From contig CAJUAF010000005.1 in NCBI GenBank assembly GCA_910584365.1, positions 1 through 64,000 of the forward strand: a stretch of 64,000 nucleotides of DNA, given 5' to 3'. Source of the stretch: an uncultured Muribaculaceae bacterium (GTDB taxonomy: Bacteria; Bacteroidota; Bacteroidia; Bacteroidales; Muribaculaceae). The notes below the pieces were generated by a model. That model was given only the letters and a program-made list of their open reading frames with translations, searched no databases and was not told where the DNA came from. Both the position numbers and the translations under genes were made by a program. The first letter of the stretch is position 1. Every line of letters starts with the position of its first letter. Shown one piece after another: positions 15,693 through 25,619 of the stretch.

Positions 15693-18600
15693 GTGTCTAT
15701 CGCGGGAACATCCGTGGGACAGATTATTCCGGTGGGCGTCACGCGTTTATCCGGCTCCGCGCCCTCCGCGGACGGAATCCGTCGGGTGATGTCTCCTACA
15801 CAGGTACGACGCACCCGCGCATTGTCCTCGGCTACGGCAGCTTCCCGCGCCATGGCGCCCAACCTGAACCTTTGCGGCCAGGTTATATACGGGCTTGACG
15901 AAGGGTGGTATTCGCTGCCCCACACCGACGGCGGGGACTTCGGACTGCTTACCCAGACGATGTATCCCCTCAATTACGGCGGATACTACGATGCCGCCAC
16001 GGGACTTTACCGCGGAGTGTATGCCGATGTGACTTCTTCGGGCAGTGTCAACGGCATTTACAGCATCTGCTATAACCCCCTGGTTGCCGGAATCGTGGAA
16101 GGAACCTCGCTTGAGTCCGTGGCAATGATGGGAATTTCCGTGGCCCAGGACCCGACGGACGGGAAGGTCTACGGATTCTATTACAATGACAACGGCAGCG
16201 GGTATGTCTGGGGTACGGCGGATTATGTCTCCAATGTCCGCACGGCCATCGCTCCGGTGGAGAGCTACCTGGTATTGCTTGCCTGCGACAACGCCGGACA
16301 GTTCTACGGAATTGACGGGGATTCCAAACTCTATAAGGTTGACAAGACTTCCGGCGACCTGACGCTGGTGGCCCAGACTGCCCTCCCTTACTATTTTTCT
16401 GTGGGCTGCACGATCAATCCCGCCAACCATACCATGCTGGCGACGTGCAATACTTACAGTGAGGCAGGTCTATATGAAATCAACCTGGAAAACGGCGAGA
16501 CCACCCGTCTGGTGGACTTCGTCAAGGATGTTCAGGTTACCAACCTCTACATCGGCGAGTCGCTTTTCAACGATAAGTCGCCGGCTGCTCCGCAGCTTAC
16601 TGTATCGGCCCCCGAAGGGACGATGACCGTTCACTATGCCCTGACGCTTCCCGATATACTGATGGACGGTACCCCCGTCACCGGACTGCTCGACTGGCAG
16701 ATAGCCGTAGACGGCGAAGTGATGTTCGAGGGGCGCAACCAGGCAGGTGCGACTGTGGAAGGAGATCTCGCGGTCACCTCCGCCGGCATGAAGGAATTCT
16801 CCGCCACGGCCGTTTCGGCCGACGGAGCTTCCCCGAAAACGGTGGTGCGTCTGTTTGTCGGCAAGGGACTTCCCGCCGCTCCGGAAAATGTCAAGGCGTC
16901 CTATGCATCAGGCAAAATGACTGTTTCCTGGAATCCGGTGACCGACAGCGAGGACGGAGGCTATATCAATCCCGCCGAGGTGACCTACTCCGTTATCCAG
17001 GGGTCGAAATTCGTTGCCCAGAACATCTCGGCCACATCGCTTGAATTCGCTCTGGAAGAACCGGTGTCGCGCACCGAATACACCTATATGGTGATGGCTT
17101 TCTATGACGGCAAGCCTTCCGAGATGGGGACGTCCAACACCGTAATCCTCGGCGCATGGGATACCCCCTACTCGATTGAGTTCAATTCCACGAAAGTGCT
17201 GACCCAGAACGGCTACACCGTCCTGGACGTCAACAACGACCGGAAAAAATGGACCGCCTCGACCAACGGGGTCTATTATACTTACTCCAACCGCAATCAG
17301 GCCGATGACTGGCTGGTTTCTCCTGAAATCAATTTCGAGGCCGGCAAGGTATATGAGTTCTCCTGTGTGGTATATGGCCGCGGACGTACTTCATCCACTA
17401 CTACGGTCAATGAGAAAATCGAGGTTAAAGCCGGAAAGGCTGCCGGTGCGACTGTCGACAATATCGCCTCGCTGATGACAATGGACGTGATTCCCCCGAC
17501 GGAAATCACCAACCTCAAACCTGAACTGCGGACTATTTCCGGACTCATTGCACCCACGGAGACCGGACGCCTCAATATCGGTCTGCACGCCATCTCCGAC
17601 AAGAACATGGATTATCTCTATGTCACCGAGATGAAGATAAAGGCCGGAATGGATCCGTCAGCGCCTAAAGCCGTCACCGGTCTGACCGTCATTCCGGAAG
17701 CCACCGGCCTCCATACCGCCACGATTTCCATGACCGCCCCCTCCGAGACCGTCACCGGTACGCCCCTTTCGGGCAACGTCACCATGAAAATAGCCCGTAA
17801 CGGCGAGGAAATCATGACCCGCTCGACCTCTCCCGGCCGCACGGTAACCGTCACCGACGAGGTCCCCGAACTCGGCAATTATACCTACACCGTCACCACC
17901 TGGATGGATGACGTCGCCGGCTGCGAGGCTTCCGCCTCCGCTTTCGTCGGCCCCTACGCTCCGGCCCACCCGGCTAACGTGCAGATGTTCGAGTCCTATC
18001 AGCCCGGCACCGTTACCCTTGTCTGGGACGCTGTCACCACCGACATCAACGGCAATCCTATCCCCCGCGACAATGTCAGCTATATGGTCTTCGGACTGGA
18101 CGAGGATGATAATCTCGTCGCCAAACTTCCGGCCAATATCCGCACCAATACCGCCACTTTCAAGGCCATCGAGGACCTGAACCGCCAGGAATTCGTACAG
18201 TACATCGTCTACGCCTACAACCGCGCGGCGCAGGGGCAGTACGGCACCACCACCGACATGATTCCCGTGGGCAATCCCTATCAGATGCCCTTCATCGTCT
18301 CTAAATCCGAAGACCTGGAGACTTATCTTGTCGGCGCACTCAGCAACGGCGCCACCTGGAGAATTTTCGGTGACGAGAAGTTCTCCGATGTCAGCGCCCA
18401 GGACGGCGACGGACAGTATTTCGCGTCCGAGACCGACACCCAGAACAAGAGTGCCGACCTCTTCTCGGGGCGCATCAATATCACCGCCGCCGAGCGTCCG
18501 GAACTCTCTTTCTACGTGATGAAGGCCGCAGACGATGACCAGAATATCATCGACGTGCTGATTTCCGCCGACGGCGAGGAATATTACCTCCCCTCGGTCA

Positions 18601-20117
18601 ATATGCCTGAAATCGAGGGGCTCGGCTGGACTAAGGTGCGCTATGACCTTTCCCGGTTTGCCGGAAAGAACATCCAGTTCACTCTCCGGTCGATCCACAA
18701 GAACAAGGTATGGACCCTGGTTGACAATATCCGCGTGCAGGAGACCCCCGACAAGGATGTGGCCGCCCTGGCGCTGACCGCTCCCGCAGTTGTCAAGGCC
18801 AACGAACCCTTCGATATCTCCCTGCTGATCGCCAACTTCGGATATATGGCCGCCCGCGACCTGTCGGTGGTTCTCTACCGCGACGGTCAGGAACTCGAGA
18901 GGCGCCCCGTATCGCTGCTCGAGGCTGACGAACAGATGCAGGTGGTGTTCGAGAACGTGGTCTCCTTCTTCGACGAGAATTCATCCGAGGCTGTCTACTC
19001 CGCCGAAATTCTCTTTGACGGAGACAAGGATACGTCCAACAATCTGACGGATGAAATAACAGTGTCGCGTCCGGCATCCACTCTCGGCGCCGTGACCGAT
19101 CTCCGGGGCGAGCAGACCGCCGAAGGGAACAAGCTCACCTGGACTTCGGCCTACGGCGAGACTCCGCAGCCCGTGGAAATCACCGAAGATTTCGAAAGCG
19201 CCGAATCGTGGGCCCATGAATACGGCCAGTGGACTTTCTACGACGGTGACCGTGAGGCTGTCGGCGGCATCGAGGGTGTGACAATCCCCGGCATCGACGC
19301 CGGTTTCTCAGCCGCGTCCTTCTTCGTGATGGACAATTCGGAATACGGCTTCGAGGAATTCACCGCTGTCAGCGGCCACAAGTTCATAGCATCCCTCTGT
19401 CTGCGCAACTACTATAACGCCGTCGATGACTGGGCCATCTCCCCTCTGCTGTCGGGTGCCGCACAGACGATTTCGTTCTACGCCTCGAGTATCAACAATA
19501 CTTATCCCGAGAAGATTGAAGTCTGGTACACCAGCGAAGAATCTACCGATATCGCCGATTTTGTCCAGGACAACACGTTCAACATCAAGACAGTCCCGGG
19601 CGAATGGACACGATATACGGCTGAACTTCCCGCCGGTACGAAGCACTTCGCCATCCACTCCATGGCTGACGACAACCTGCTGCTGATGATCGATGACGTG
19701 ACGTTCACTCCCGATCCCACCGCCGGCGCTCCCGTTCTTGCCGGTTACAATATCTACCGCGACGGCGTGAAGCTCAATTCCGCACCTGTAACCGAGGGCG
19801 AGTACACCGATACGGAGGCTCTCGCCGGAAGCCATACCTATCATGTGACCGCTGTCTATGACCGCGGCGAATCCGAGCTTTCCAATCCCGTCACTCTCGA
19901 ACAGTCGGGCGTGGAGGCAGTACTCGCCGCCGAGGCTAAAGTGGCCGTGGAAGGAAACGATATCGTGGTAAGCTGTGCCGCCGGACAGCCTGTCACCATC
20001 GTTGCCGCCGATGGTAAGGTCCTCCATAGCGCCACCGGCGATGCCCGCATAGCTGTCCTCCGTGGCGTCTACATGGTAACCGTCGGCCGCAAGACTGTCA
20101 AGCTCAGCGTTAAGTAA
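15693..20117 (+). CDS. Tandem paralog 2: body of a large secreted choice-of-anchor J / fibronectin protein
   Basis: The 1,474-codon frame after the nonsense codon (first possible start GTG 15693). Order: propeller-like N-terminal third (DPTDGKVYGFYYNDNGSG), fibronectin-like units, anchor J domain (DDWLVSPEINFEAGKVYEF, about 538), more fibronectin-like units, CARDB-like unit, second anchor J domain (DFESAESWAHEYGQW about 1165; DDWAISPLLSG about 1245), fibronectin unit (GYNIYRDGVKLNSAP about 1350) and a tail ending GVYMVTVGRKTVKLSVK. Without readthrough the body lacks a signal peptide and would not be exported. The intact rest of the frame implies the lesion is recent or reversible, or a sequence error. 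Function as in paralog 1 is not established. Confidence 0.75.
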   Translation: MSIAGTSVGQIIPVGVTRLSGSAPSADGIRRVMSPTQVRRTRALSSATAASRAMAPNLNLCGQVIYGLDEGWYSLPHTDGGDFGLLTQTMYPLNYGGYYDAATGLYRGVYADVTSSGSVNGIYSICYNPLVAGIVEGTSLESVAMMGISVAQDPTDGKVYGFYYNDNGSGYVWGTADYVSNVRTAIAPVESYLVLLACDNAGQFYGIDGDSKLYKVDKTSGDLTLVAQTALPYYFSVGCTINPANHTMLATCNTYSEAGLYEINLENGETTRLVDFVKDVQVTNLYIGESLFNDKSPAAPQLTVSAPEGTMTVHYALTLPDILMDGTPVTGLLDWQIAVDGEVMFEGRNQAGATVEGDLAVTSAGMKEFSATAVSADGASPKTVVRLFVGKGLPAAPENVKASYASGKMTVSWNPVTDSEDGGYINPAEVTYSVIQGSKFVAQNISATSLEFALEEPVSRTEYTYMVMAFYDGKPSEMGTSNTVILGAWDTPYSIEFNSTKVLTQNGYTVLDVNNDRKKWTASTNGVYYTYSNRNQADDWLVSPEINFEAGKVYEFSCVVYGRGRTSSTTTVNEKIEVKAGKAAGATVDNIASLMTMDVIPPTEITNLKPELRTISGLIAPTETGRLNIGLHAISDKNMDYLYVTEMKIKAGMDPSAPKAVTGLTVIPEATGLHTATISMTAPSETVTGTPLSGNVTMKIARNGEEIMTRSTSPGRTVTVTDEVPELGNYTYTVTTWMDDVAGCEASASAFVGPYAPAHPANVQMFESYQPGTVTLVWDAVTTDINGNPIPRDNVSYMVFGLDEDDNLVAKLPANIRTNTATFKAIEDLNRQEFVQYIVYAYNRAAQGQYGTTTDMIPVGNPYQMPFIVSKSEDLETYLVGALSNGATWRIFGDEKFSDVSAQDGDGQYFASETDTQNKSADLFSGRINITAAERPELSFYVMKAADDDQNIIDVLISADGEEYYLPSVNMPEIEGLGWTKVRYDLSRFAGKNIQFTLRSIHKNKVWTLVDNIRVQETPDKDVAALALTAPAVVKANEPFDISLLIANFGYMAARDLSVVLYRDGQELERRPVSLLEADEQMQVVFENVVSFFDENSSEAVYSAEILFDGDKDTSNNLTDEITVSRPASTLGAVTDLRGEQTAEGNKLTWTSAYGETPQPVEITEDFESAESWAHEYGQWTFYDGDREAVGGIEGVTIPGIDAGFSAASFFVMDNSEYGFEEFTAVSGHKFIASLCLRNYYNAVDDWAISPLLSGAAQTISFYASSINNTYPEKIEVWYTSEESTDIADFVQDNTFNIKTVPGEWTRYTAELPAGTKHFAIHSMADDNLLLMIDDVTFTPDPTAGAPVLAGYNIYRDGVKLNSAPVTEGEYTDTEALAGSHTYHVTAVYDRGESELSNPVTLEQSGVEAVLAAEAKVAVEGNDIVVSCAAGQPVTIVAADGKVLHSATGDARIAVLRGVYMVTVGRKTVKLSVK

Positions 20118-20202
20118 AGCTCCATGACTCGGACCTCGGGTCCGCAATTCCTTCACACCGGAGAGGTGCTTGATGCACCTCCTTATGAAGTATTCTGACA
20201 GC

Positions 20203-20264
20203 ACTCTCGCCGTCCGGGCGAAAAACGAGGCGCTGTGCCAAAGTTTTGAATTTTGGCACAGCGC
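20203..20264. repeat. Dispersed palindrome copy C (terminator of paralog 2)
   Basis: The palindrome at 20230-20264 begins GCGCTGTGCCAAAG and ends TTGGCACAGCGC, followed by CATCGCTTTTTTT. The shared tail CTCTCGCCGTCCGGGCG plus AAAAACGAG lies to the left. The sequence before it (CTGACAGCACTCTCGCC) is the same as at copy E, so these two copies share roughly 70 bp. Confidence 0.85.
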
Positions 20265-20606
20265 CATCGCTTTTTTTATGAACGTTAACTAACCGGAAGT
20301 GCTGAAAAATCCCGAATAAATCATCAATGATATATGATAAAAATAATTTATTATTGTAAACTCAAAGGCTGCAATTGAAAAATATCGAAAGTAATAAAGA
20401 TTCTGTCGAAGATTTAACGTTTATAATTTGCATATTGAATAAAATTGGGCTATATTTGTGAATCTCAAAAGTGTTAAAATTTTAATGTTTTTTTCGACAT
20501 TTTGACTTAAAAAGTCTTTAGGATGTTGCGGGACTTTCCCCGCCTCCATTTGATGAAAATTCTATCTGACAAACTCTCATACCATCAAGTTATCAATCAT
20601 AAAATC
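20265..20606. other. AT-rich promoter region of paralog 3
   Basis: About 340 bp between palindrome copy C and the start of paralog 3. It contains a full promoter (20427-20458) and a ~140-nt leader. I see no gene or further repeat in it. Confidence 0.5.
20427..20458 (+). promoter_or_regulatory. Promoter of paralog 3
   Basis: -33 TTTG (20427-20430), 20-nt spacer, -7 TATATTTG (20451-20458). Confidence 0.65.
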
Positions 20607-23600
20607 ATGTATCACATGAAAAAAACTCTATCTCTGTTGCTGTCGGCAGCCCTTGGGATGATTGCTTCCTCCCCGGCGGGAGCGGCTCCCCTCTCCCCGG
20701 AAGCGCTGCTCGGACCACAGAAGACTACAGCCCCTCTGAGGCTGATCGGTGAACGCCCCTCGACGGGCGCGGCGTCTACGCTCGATTTCCCGGACCGTGT
20801 GGCGGGGCGCCTACCCGGCGGGACATGGGGTCCTCTGCACCCTGTCAGTGTCAGTGCCCCGGGAAGTGCCCGTCAGGCGCCGGAGCCGGCTGCGGCACGC
20901 GCTTTGGCTACGGATGTGAATCTTCTCGGGCAGCTTATCTACGACAACGGTAACGAATACAATCCCGACGGCAACGATTGGCTCGGATTCTACGCTCTTC
21001 CCCACAGTACCGGGGCGGCCTGGAGCCTGGCCGGATATACCGACGGTCCCGTCAACCGCGGAGGCTATGCCGACCTTGACGACAAGGTTTTCCGCGGCGT
21101 CTATATGGAAAGTTTCGGCAACGCCATAGCTTTCAAATACCTGGTGACGTTCGATCTTAACACGTTCCAGACCCTGCAGGTGACCGAAATGTCGAAAGAC
21201 AATTTCGACCTGGTGGGTTTCGGCGTGGACCGGAATCCCGTCGACGGGAAGGTCTACGGATGTTATATCAATTCCGCCGGAAACGGTATCTGCTGGGGAA
21301 CAGCCGATTATCAGGCCGGAACGGTCACTCCCATCGCGGAACTCTCCCTTGACGAACGTCTTCTCGGCGTGGCTTTCTCCGAAACAGGGGAGGCTTATGG
21401 CCTGAGAGAGACAACCTACGGCTCCCGCGCGCTGGAACTGGTGAAGGTCGACAAGGCTACCGGTGCCCAGGAGGTCATCGGCGCCACGCAGTTGCCGTTC
21501 CGTTACAGCTTCGGCTGTTGCTGGAATCCCGTGAACAATACTATCCTGGCCACCTACAATACCGAGGACCAGGGGAGCGGACTGATGGAAATCGACCCCG
21601 TCACCGCCGCCGCCACTCTGGTATCCGACTTCCAGTCCGACCGCCAGGTCGTAAATCTGTTCATCCGTCCCGACACGAAGGACAAGGTCCCCGCGGTGCC
21701 GCAGCTTACGGTCGAGGCCCCCGATGGATCGATGACCTGTCATTATGCGATTACGCTGCCTGAGGCTTTGGCTGACGGCACTCCGCTGACGGGGCTGGTG
21801 GAATGGCGCATCACGCTGGAAGGGGAGACCCGCTTCGAGGGGGCCAACCAGGCCGGAAGCACCGTCACCGGAGAGATAACCCTCGATAAGACCGGGTATG
21901 CCGAATTCCTGGCTTATGCCTTCAACAAGGAAGGCAAGTCGGAGAACGCCAAGGTGCGTCTCTTCGTCGGCAAGGGCCTTGCCGCTTCCCCTGCCGTGGT
22001 AACTCTGACATGGGACGAGGCCTCCTCCACTATGTCGGCGAGCTGGGATGCCGTCGCCGCTTCCTCCGACGGTGGGTATATCAATCCCTCGGAAGTGACC
22101 TACACTGTCACTGATCTCGAGGGAAACATCCTGTCGGCAAATCAGTCGGCAACCACTTTCTCCCGTCAGATGACGGCTCCCGAGGGACGTACTGAGTTCG
22201 CATGGTCTGTGACGGCCAATTATGACGGCCGTTCCTCGGTTCCCACGAGGTCCAATTCCGTATTCCTCGGTGCAATGATGCCCCCTTACGAATATGATTT
22301 CACCAAGCGCAAGGAGTTTGTCCAGGACGGTTATACGGTAATAGACGCCAACAATGACGGAATATCTTTCGCCCCCAACGGACTGGGTGCCCGCTGCGGC
22401 CATGCCGAGCAGAAAATCAACATGGATGACTGGCTGGTGCTTCCCGGGATTTTCCTGGAGGCAGGGAAGTCTTACCTGTTCACTCTGACGGCCCATTGCT
22501 ATCAGAACACCAATGCCGAAATCGTCGAGGTCAAGGCCGGAACAGCTCCTGAGGCTTCGGCGCTGACTCTGCAGATAATCAAGCAGACCACCATCAAGAG
22601 CAACCGCCTGGAGCCTTCAGTGCTTACGGGCGTAATCACTCCCGCTTCCTCCGGAGTATGGTACATCGGCGTACACGCCAAGTCAACGGCCAACAAGGGG
22701 GTGACTACCTATCATGTCATGGTGCCCCACGTATCGCTGGGCGCTCCGATGGATCCCAACTGTCCCAACGCCCCGACGGAAGTTACGCTGACTGCGGCGC
22801 AGGACGGTTCCCTGGCGGCCGGAGTAGGCTACACTGCTCCTTCCTCATCTATGGGTGGCACAAGCTATGCCGCCGGGCCTTCCGGTCCCCCCAAAATGAT
22901 GAAGATGCAGGTCTTCGTAGGCGATGAGACCGAACCGCGCCAGACGATGTCTGTACCCGGTGGCTACAAGGGGACTTTCCCGCAGCCTGTCACTTTCGAT
23001 GAACGAGGCGACAAGACCGTCAGGGTGATTGCCGAGGCACCCACCGGTGAACAGAGTATCGCGGTCGAGGCCACGGCCTACGTGGGTCCTTACGAGCCTA
23101 AACAGCCCTCCAACGTGCGCCTGACCGAGGTCTATCAGCCCGGTACGGTGCGTCTGGAATGGGATCCCGTCACTCAGGATGTAAACGGAAATCCGCTCCC
23201 GGCCGGTCATACCTCTTATATGGTGTTCGGTCTCGACGAGAACCGCCAGCCCGTGGCGATGCTCGAGGAACCGATTCAGTCGACCGTCTACACCTTCGAC
23301 GCTCTCGAGGATGTCAGCGAGCAGCATTTCGTACAGTATTATGTCGGCACCTACAACTGGGATTTCCTTTCCTCGAAGCTCGGGACTTCTACATATATTC
23401 CCGTCGGTGTGCCCTACACTCTTCCGGTGAAATATTCCAATATGGCTGACCTGGACAACAAGGCGTGTGCTTTCGCGTCGAGAGGCTACGGCCAGTTCGG
23501 CATTGTCCGCGACGGCATAATCGTTTCGCAGGATGGCGACGGCGAGTTCTATTGCGGCCGTGCCCAGTACACCAATGACGCCGGGCTGTTACGCACGGGT

Positions 23601-25238
23601 ATAATTTCCCTTGTGGGGGCCAAGAACCCGGAAGTTGTCCTCTACACCTACAAGGCTGTGGAGGGAGATGACAATATCGTGCAGGTTTCTGTCATCAGCA
23701 ACAACCGGGAGGAGGTAATCCGGTTCGACCGTCATGACGATATGGAGGTCGGAGTGTGGACCAAGTGCCGCTACGACCTGTCCAAGTGGCGCAACAAGAA
23801 CGTTCAGATTGTAGTCACTCTCGGCTGTCTCCATTTCCAGGATTCCTATGCCGACAATATCACCATCCAGGATACTCCGGACTTCGACGTGGCCGTCACT
23901 TCGCTGACCGCACCCGCGAGGATTGCCGCCGGAAAGAATTTCAATCTTACAGCTACGGTGGAGAATACCGGTTACAAGGCTGTCGGAGAATACGAAATCG
24001 CCCTTTTCCGCAACGGTGAGAAGGTAGAGACACGCACCCTTTCGGGACTGGATGTTGACGGTCTTGCAAGAGTGGAATTCACTTCGATGCTCGACAATTT
24101 CCTGGAGAACGACAAGGCCGAATATCATGTGGAGGTGGCTCTGGCTGATGACGGCAACGCTTCGAACAATGTAAGCAAGCCCGTGACCGTGGACCGCCGG
24201 CGATCGACTCTGCCCGGGCCTGAGGAACTTCAGGGCGAGGCAACTCGGGAGGGTAATCTGATTACCTGGATGCCCGTCAGCGGACCCGGCGCCGGCGAGA
24301 CCTATACCGAGGATTTCGAGACAGGCGAAGCCTGGGCTCCCTATTTCGGCGACTGGACTTTCGTTGACCGTGACGGCGCTCCCCTGGGAGTTATAAATGA
24401 AATCGAAATTCCTGGAATCGAGCATGGAAAGACCACCGGTTCATTCTTTGTCTTCGACATGGAGGCATACGGGGAAACCACGTTGCAGAATCTCAACACC
24501 CACAGCGGCGACCGCTTCCTGTTCTCGCTCTACCGCAGGGATAACCGTCAGGTCGACGACTGGGTGATCTCCCCGTTGCTGAACGGCAAGGAGCAGACCG
24601 TCAGCTTCTTCGCGAAGCGTCTTGCCGAGCAGTATATGGAGGAAATCGAGGTGCTTTATACTTTCGAGGACAGCTTTAGTTATGAGGATTACACGAAAGT
24701 CGAGGGCTTCGGAATCAAGATCGTGCCTTCGGAATGGACCGAGTACACCGCCCTGATTCCCGAAGGAGCAACCCACTTCGCAATCCGCTCCCGTGCCGCC
24801 AACGGCATGATGCTGATGATCGACGATGTTACTTTCATGCCTCAGAAACCGGAACTGAAAGGCTACCATATCTACCGCGACGGCGTGCGCCTCAATGAAG
24901 CTCCGCTGGGCGAGACCTCCTATCTCGACACTTCCGCCGGAACGGATGCCCGCACCTATCATGTGTCTGCCGTCTATGCCGAGGGAGAGTCCGAACTTTC
25001 GCGCCCGCTGTCCCTGCAGTTCAGCGGTCTGTCGTCAGCCTTGGCCGAAGGATTGTCGGTAATGGTCGAGGGCCGTGACATAATCGTCTCCGGCGCCGGA
25101 ATCGCTCCTGTCAGACTCGCAGCCGTTGACGGCCGCACCCTTGACAGAGCCCTGGGCGATACCCGCTTCACCGTTCCGTCCGCCGGCGTCTATCTCCTGA
25201 CCGTAGGCTCCCGGACTGTTAAAGTTCTTGTGAAGTAA
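20607..25238 (+). CDS. Tandem paralog 3: large secreted choice-of-anchor J / fibronectin protein, intact
   Basis: The intact member, 1,543 aa from ATG 20607 or 1,540 from ATG 20616. The signal peptide is MKKTLSLLLSAALGMIASS with a basic n-region. Then a propeller-like part (NPVDGKVYGCYINSAGNG), fibronectin-like units, anchor J domain (DDWLVLPGIFLEAGKSYLF, about 606), fibronectin and CARDB-like units (SLTAPARIAAGKNFNLTATV), second anchor J domain (DFETGEAWAPYFGDW about 1236; DDWVISPLLNG about 1317), a final fibronectin unit (GYHIYRDGVRLNEAP about 1418) and a tail ending GVYLLTVGSRTVKVLVK. The upstream start at 20523 lies in the leader. Family knowledge: anchor J/cleaved-adhesin domains occur in Bacteroidetes adhesins and gingipain-type proteins. 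No catalytic motif is visible. Confidence 0.85.
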   Translation: MYHMKKTLSLLLSAALGMIASSPAGAAPLSPEALLGPQKTTAPLRLIGERPSTGAASTLDFPDRVAGRLPGGTWGPLHPVSVSAPGSARQAPEPAAARALATDVNLLGQLIYDNGNEYNPDGNDWLGFYALPHSTGAAWSLAGYTDGPVNRGGYADLDDKVFRGVYMESFGNAIAFKYLVTFDLNTFQTLQVTEMSKDNFDLVGFGVDRNPVDGKVYGCYINSAGNGICWGTADYQAGTVTPIAELSLDERLLGVAFSETGEAYGLRETTYGSRALELVKVDKATGAQEVIGATQLPFRYSFGCCWNPVNNTILATYNTEDQGSGLMEIDPVTAAATLVSDFQSDRQVVNLFIRPDTKDKVPAVPQLTVEAPDGSMTCHYAITLPEALADGTPLTGLVEWRITLEGETRFEGANQAGSTVTGEITLDKTGYAEFLAYAFNKEGKSENAKVRLFVGKGLAASPAVVTLTWDEASSTMSASWDAVAASSDGGYINPSEVTYTVTDLEGNILSANQSATTFSRQMTAPEGRTEFAWSVTANYDGRSSVPTRSNSVFLGAMMPPYEYDFTKRKEFVQDGYTVIDANNDGISFAPNGLGARCGHAEQKINMDDWLVLPGIFLEAGKSYLFTLTAHCYQNTNAEIVEVKAGTAPEASALTLQIIKQTTIKSNRLEPSVLTGVITPASSGVWYIGVHAKSTANKGVTTYHVMVPHVSLGAPMDPNCPNAPTEVTLTAAQDGSLAAGVGYTAPSSSMGGTSYAAGPSGPPKMMKMQVFVGDETEPRQTMSVPGGYKGTFPQPVTFDERGDKTVRVIAEAPTGEQSIAVEATAYVGPYEPKQPSNVRLTEVYQPGTVRLEWDPVTQDVNGNPLPAGHTSYMVFGLDENRQPVAMLEEPIQSTVYTFDALEDVSEQHFVQYYVGTYNWDFLSSKLGTSTYIPVGVPYTLPVKYSNMADLDNKACAFASRGYGQFGIVRDGIIVSQDGDGEFYCGRAQYTNDAGLLRTGIISLVGAKNPEVVLYTYKAVEGDDNIVQVSVISNNREEVIRFDRHDDMEVGVWTKCRYDLSKWRNKNVQIVVTLGCLHFQDSYADNITIQDTPDFDVAVTSLTAPARIAAGKNFNLTATVENTGYKAVGEYEIALFRNGEKVETRTLSGLDVDGLARVEFTSMLDNFLENDKAEYHVEVALADDGNASNNVSKPVTVDRRRSTLPGPEELQGEATREGNLITWMPVSGPGAGETYTEDFETGEAWAPYFGDWTFVDRDGAPLGVINEIEIPGIEHGKTTGSFFVFDMEAYGETTLQNLNTHSGDRFLFSLYRRDNRQVDDWVISPLLNGKEQTVSFFAKRLAEQYMEEIEVLYTFEDSFSYEDYTKVEGFGIKIVPSEWTEYTALIPEGATHFAIRSRAANGMMLMIDDVTFMPQKPELKGYHIYRDGVRLNEAPLGETSYLDTSAGTDARTYHVSAVYAEGESELSRPLSLQFSGLSSALAEGLSVMVEGRDIIVSGAGIAPVRLAAVDGRTLDRALGDTRFTVPSAGVYLLTVGSRTVKVLVK

Positions 25239-25282
25239 TCCCCGGGTCTCCCGGACGCGCTCCGGGCCGCACTTCTTTATCG

Positions 25283-25317
25283 GCGGTGTGTCAAAATTCA
25301 AAATTTTGGCACACCGC
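25283..25317. repeat. Dispersed palindrome copy D (terminator of paralog 3)
   Basis: A 35-bp near-perfect palindrome: GCGGTGTGTCAAAATTC, AAAATTTT, GGCACACCGC. It lies 44 bp after the stop of paralog 3. The shared CGCCCGGATGG tail is not clear here. Confidence 0.85.
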
Positions 25318-25397
25318 CTTATTATTCACTCTTATCTTGTACCGCAGCCACCTGGCCTTGTGCAATACAGTTGCAATCTTAGTCTGTACGATGTTTG

Positions 25398-25619
25398 TTA
25401 TTGACGGGATTCCTGAAATTCATCCCAGATAAGAGAGGCAAGATATTTGTCGCTGCGACACTGTAAATCCGCAATCCCTTCCTCTATCAGTTCAGCTGTA
25501 TCGGATTGATAGAATATGTCAGTGGCATCTTGTAGCGATATGCCGTATATGGTATGCAGGTTTTTGATGATATTGGCGCTCTTGCTTGCCTGAAAGGCCA
25601 ATCTGCTTTCTTGGGTCAT
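25398..25619 (-). CDS. Small protein of the DUF3791/DUF3990 locus (third gene)
   Basis: A 73-aa acidic, helical protein (IIKNLHTIYGISLQDATDIFY, then ADLQCRSDKYLASLIWDEF if read in two parts). The YGIS..A..IFY...T...EGI.DL pattern is typical of short Bacteroidetes/Firmicutes proteins found next to DUF3990 genes. Its start overlaps the DUF3990 stop by 4 nt (ATGA), so translation is probably coupled. It could be an antitoxin or accessory subunit. The role is inferred from position only. Confidence 0.7.
   Translation of the reverse strand: MTQESRLAFQASKSANIIKNLHTIYGISLQDATDIFYQSDTAELIEEGIADLQCRSDKYLASLIWDEFQESRQ

Noticed and set aside
17658..18698. A 346-codon antisense frame over paralog 2
   Set aside because: Same mirror effect, with no recognisable domain and no matching promoter.
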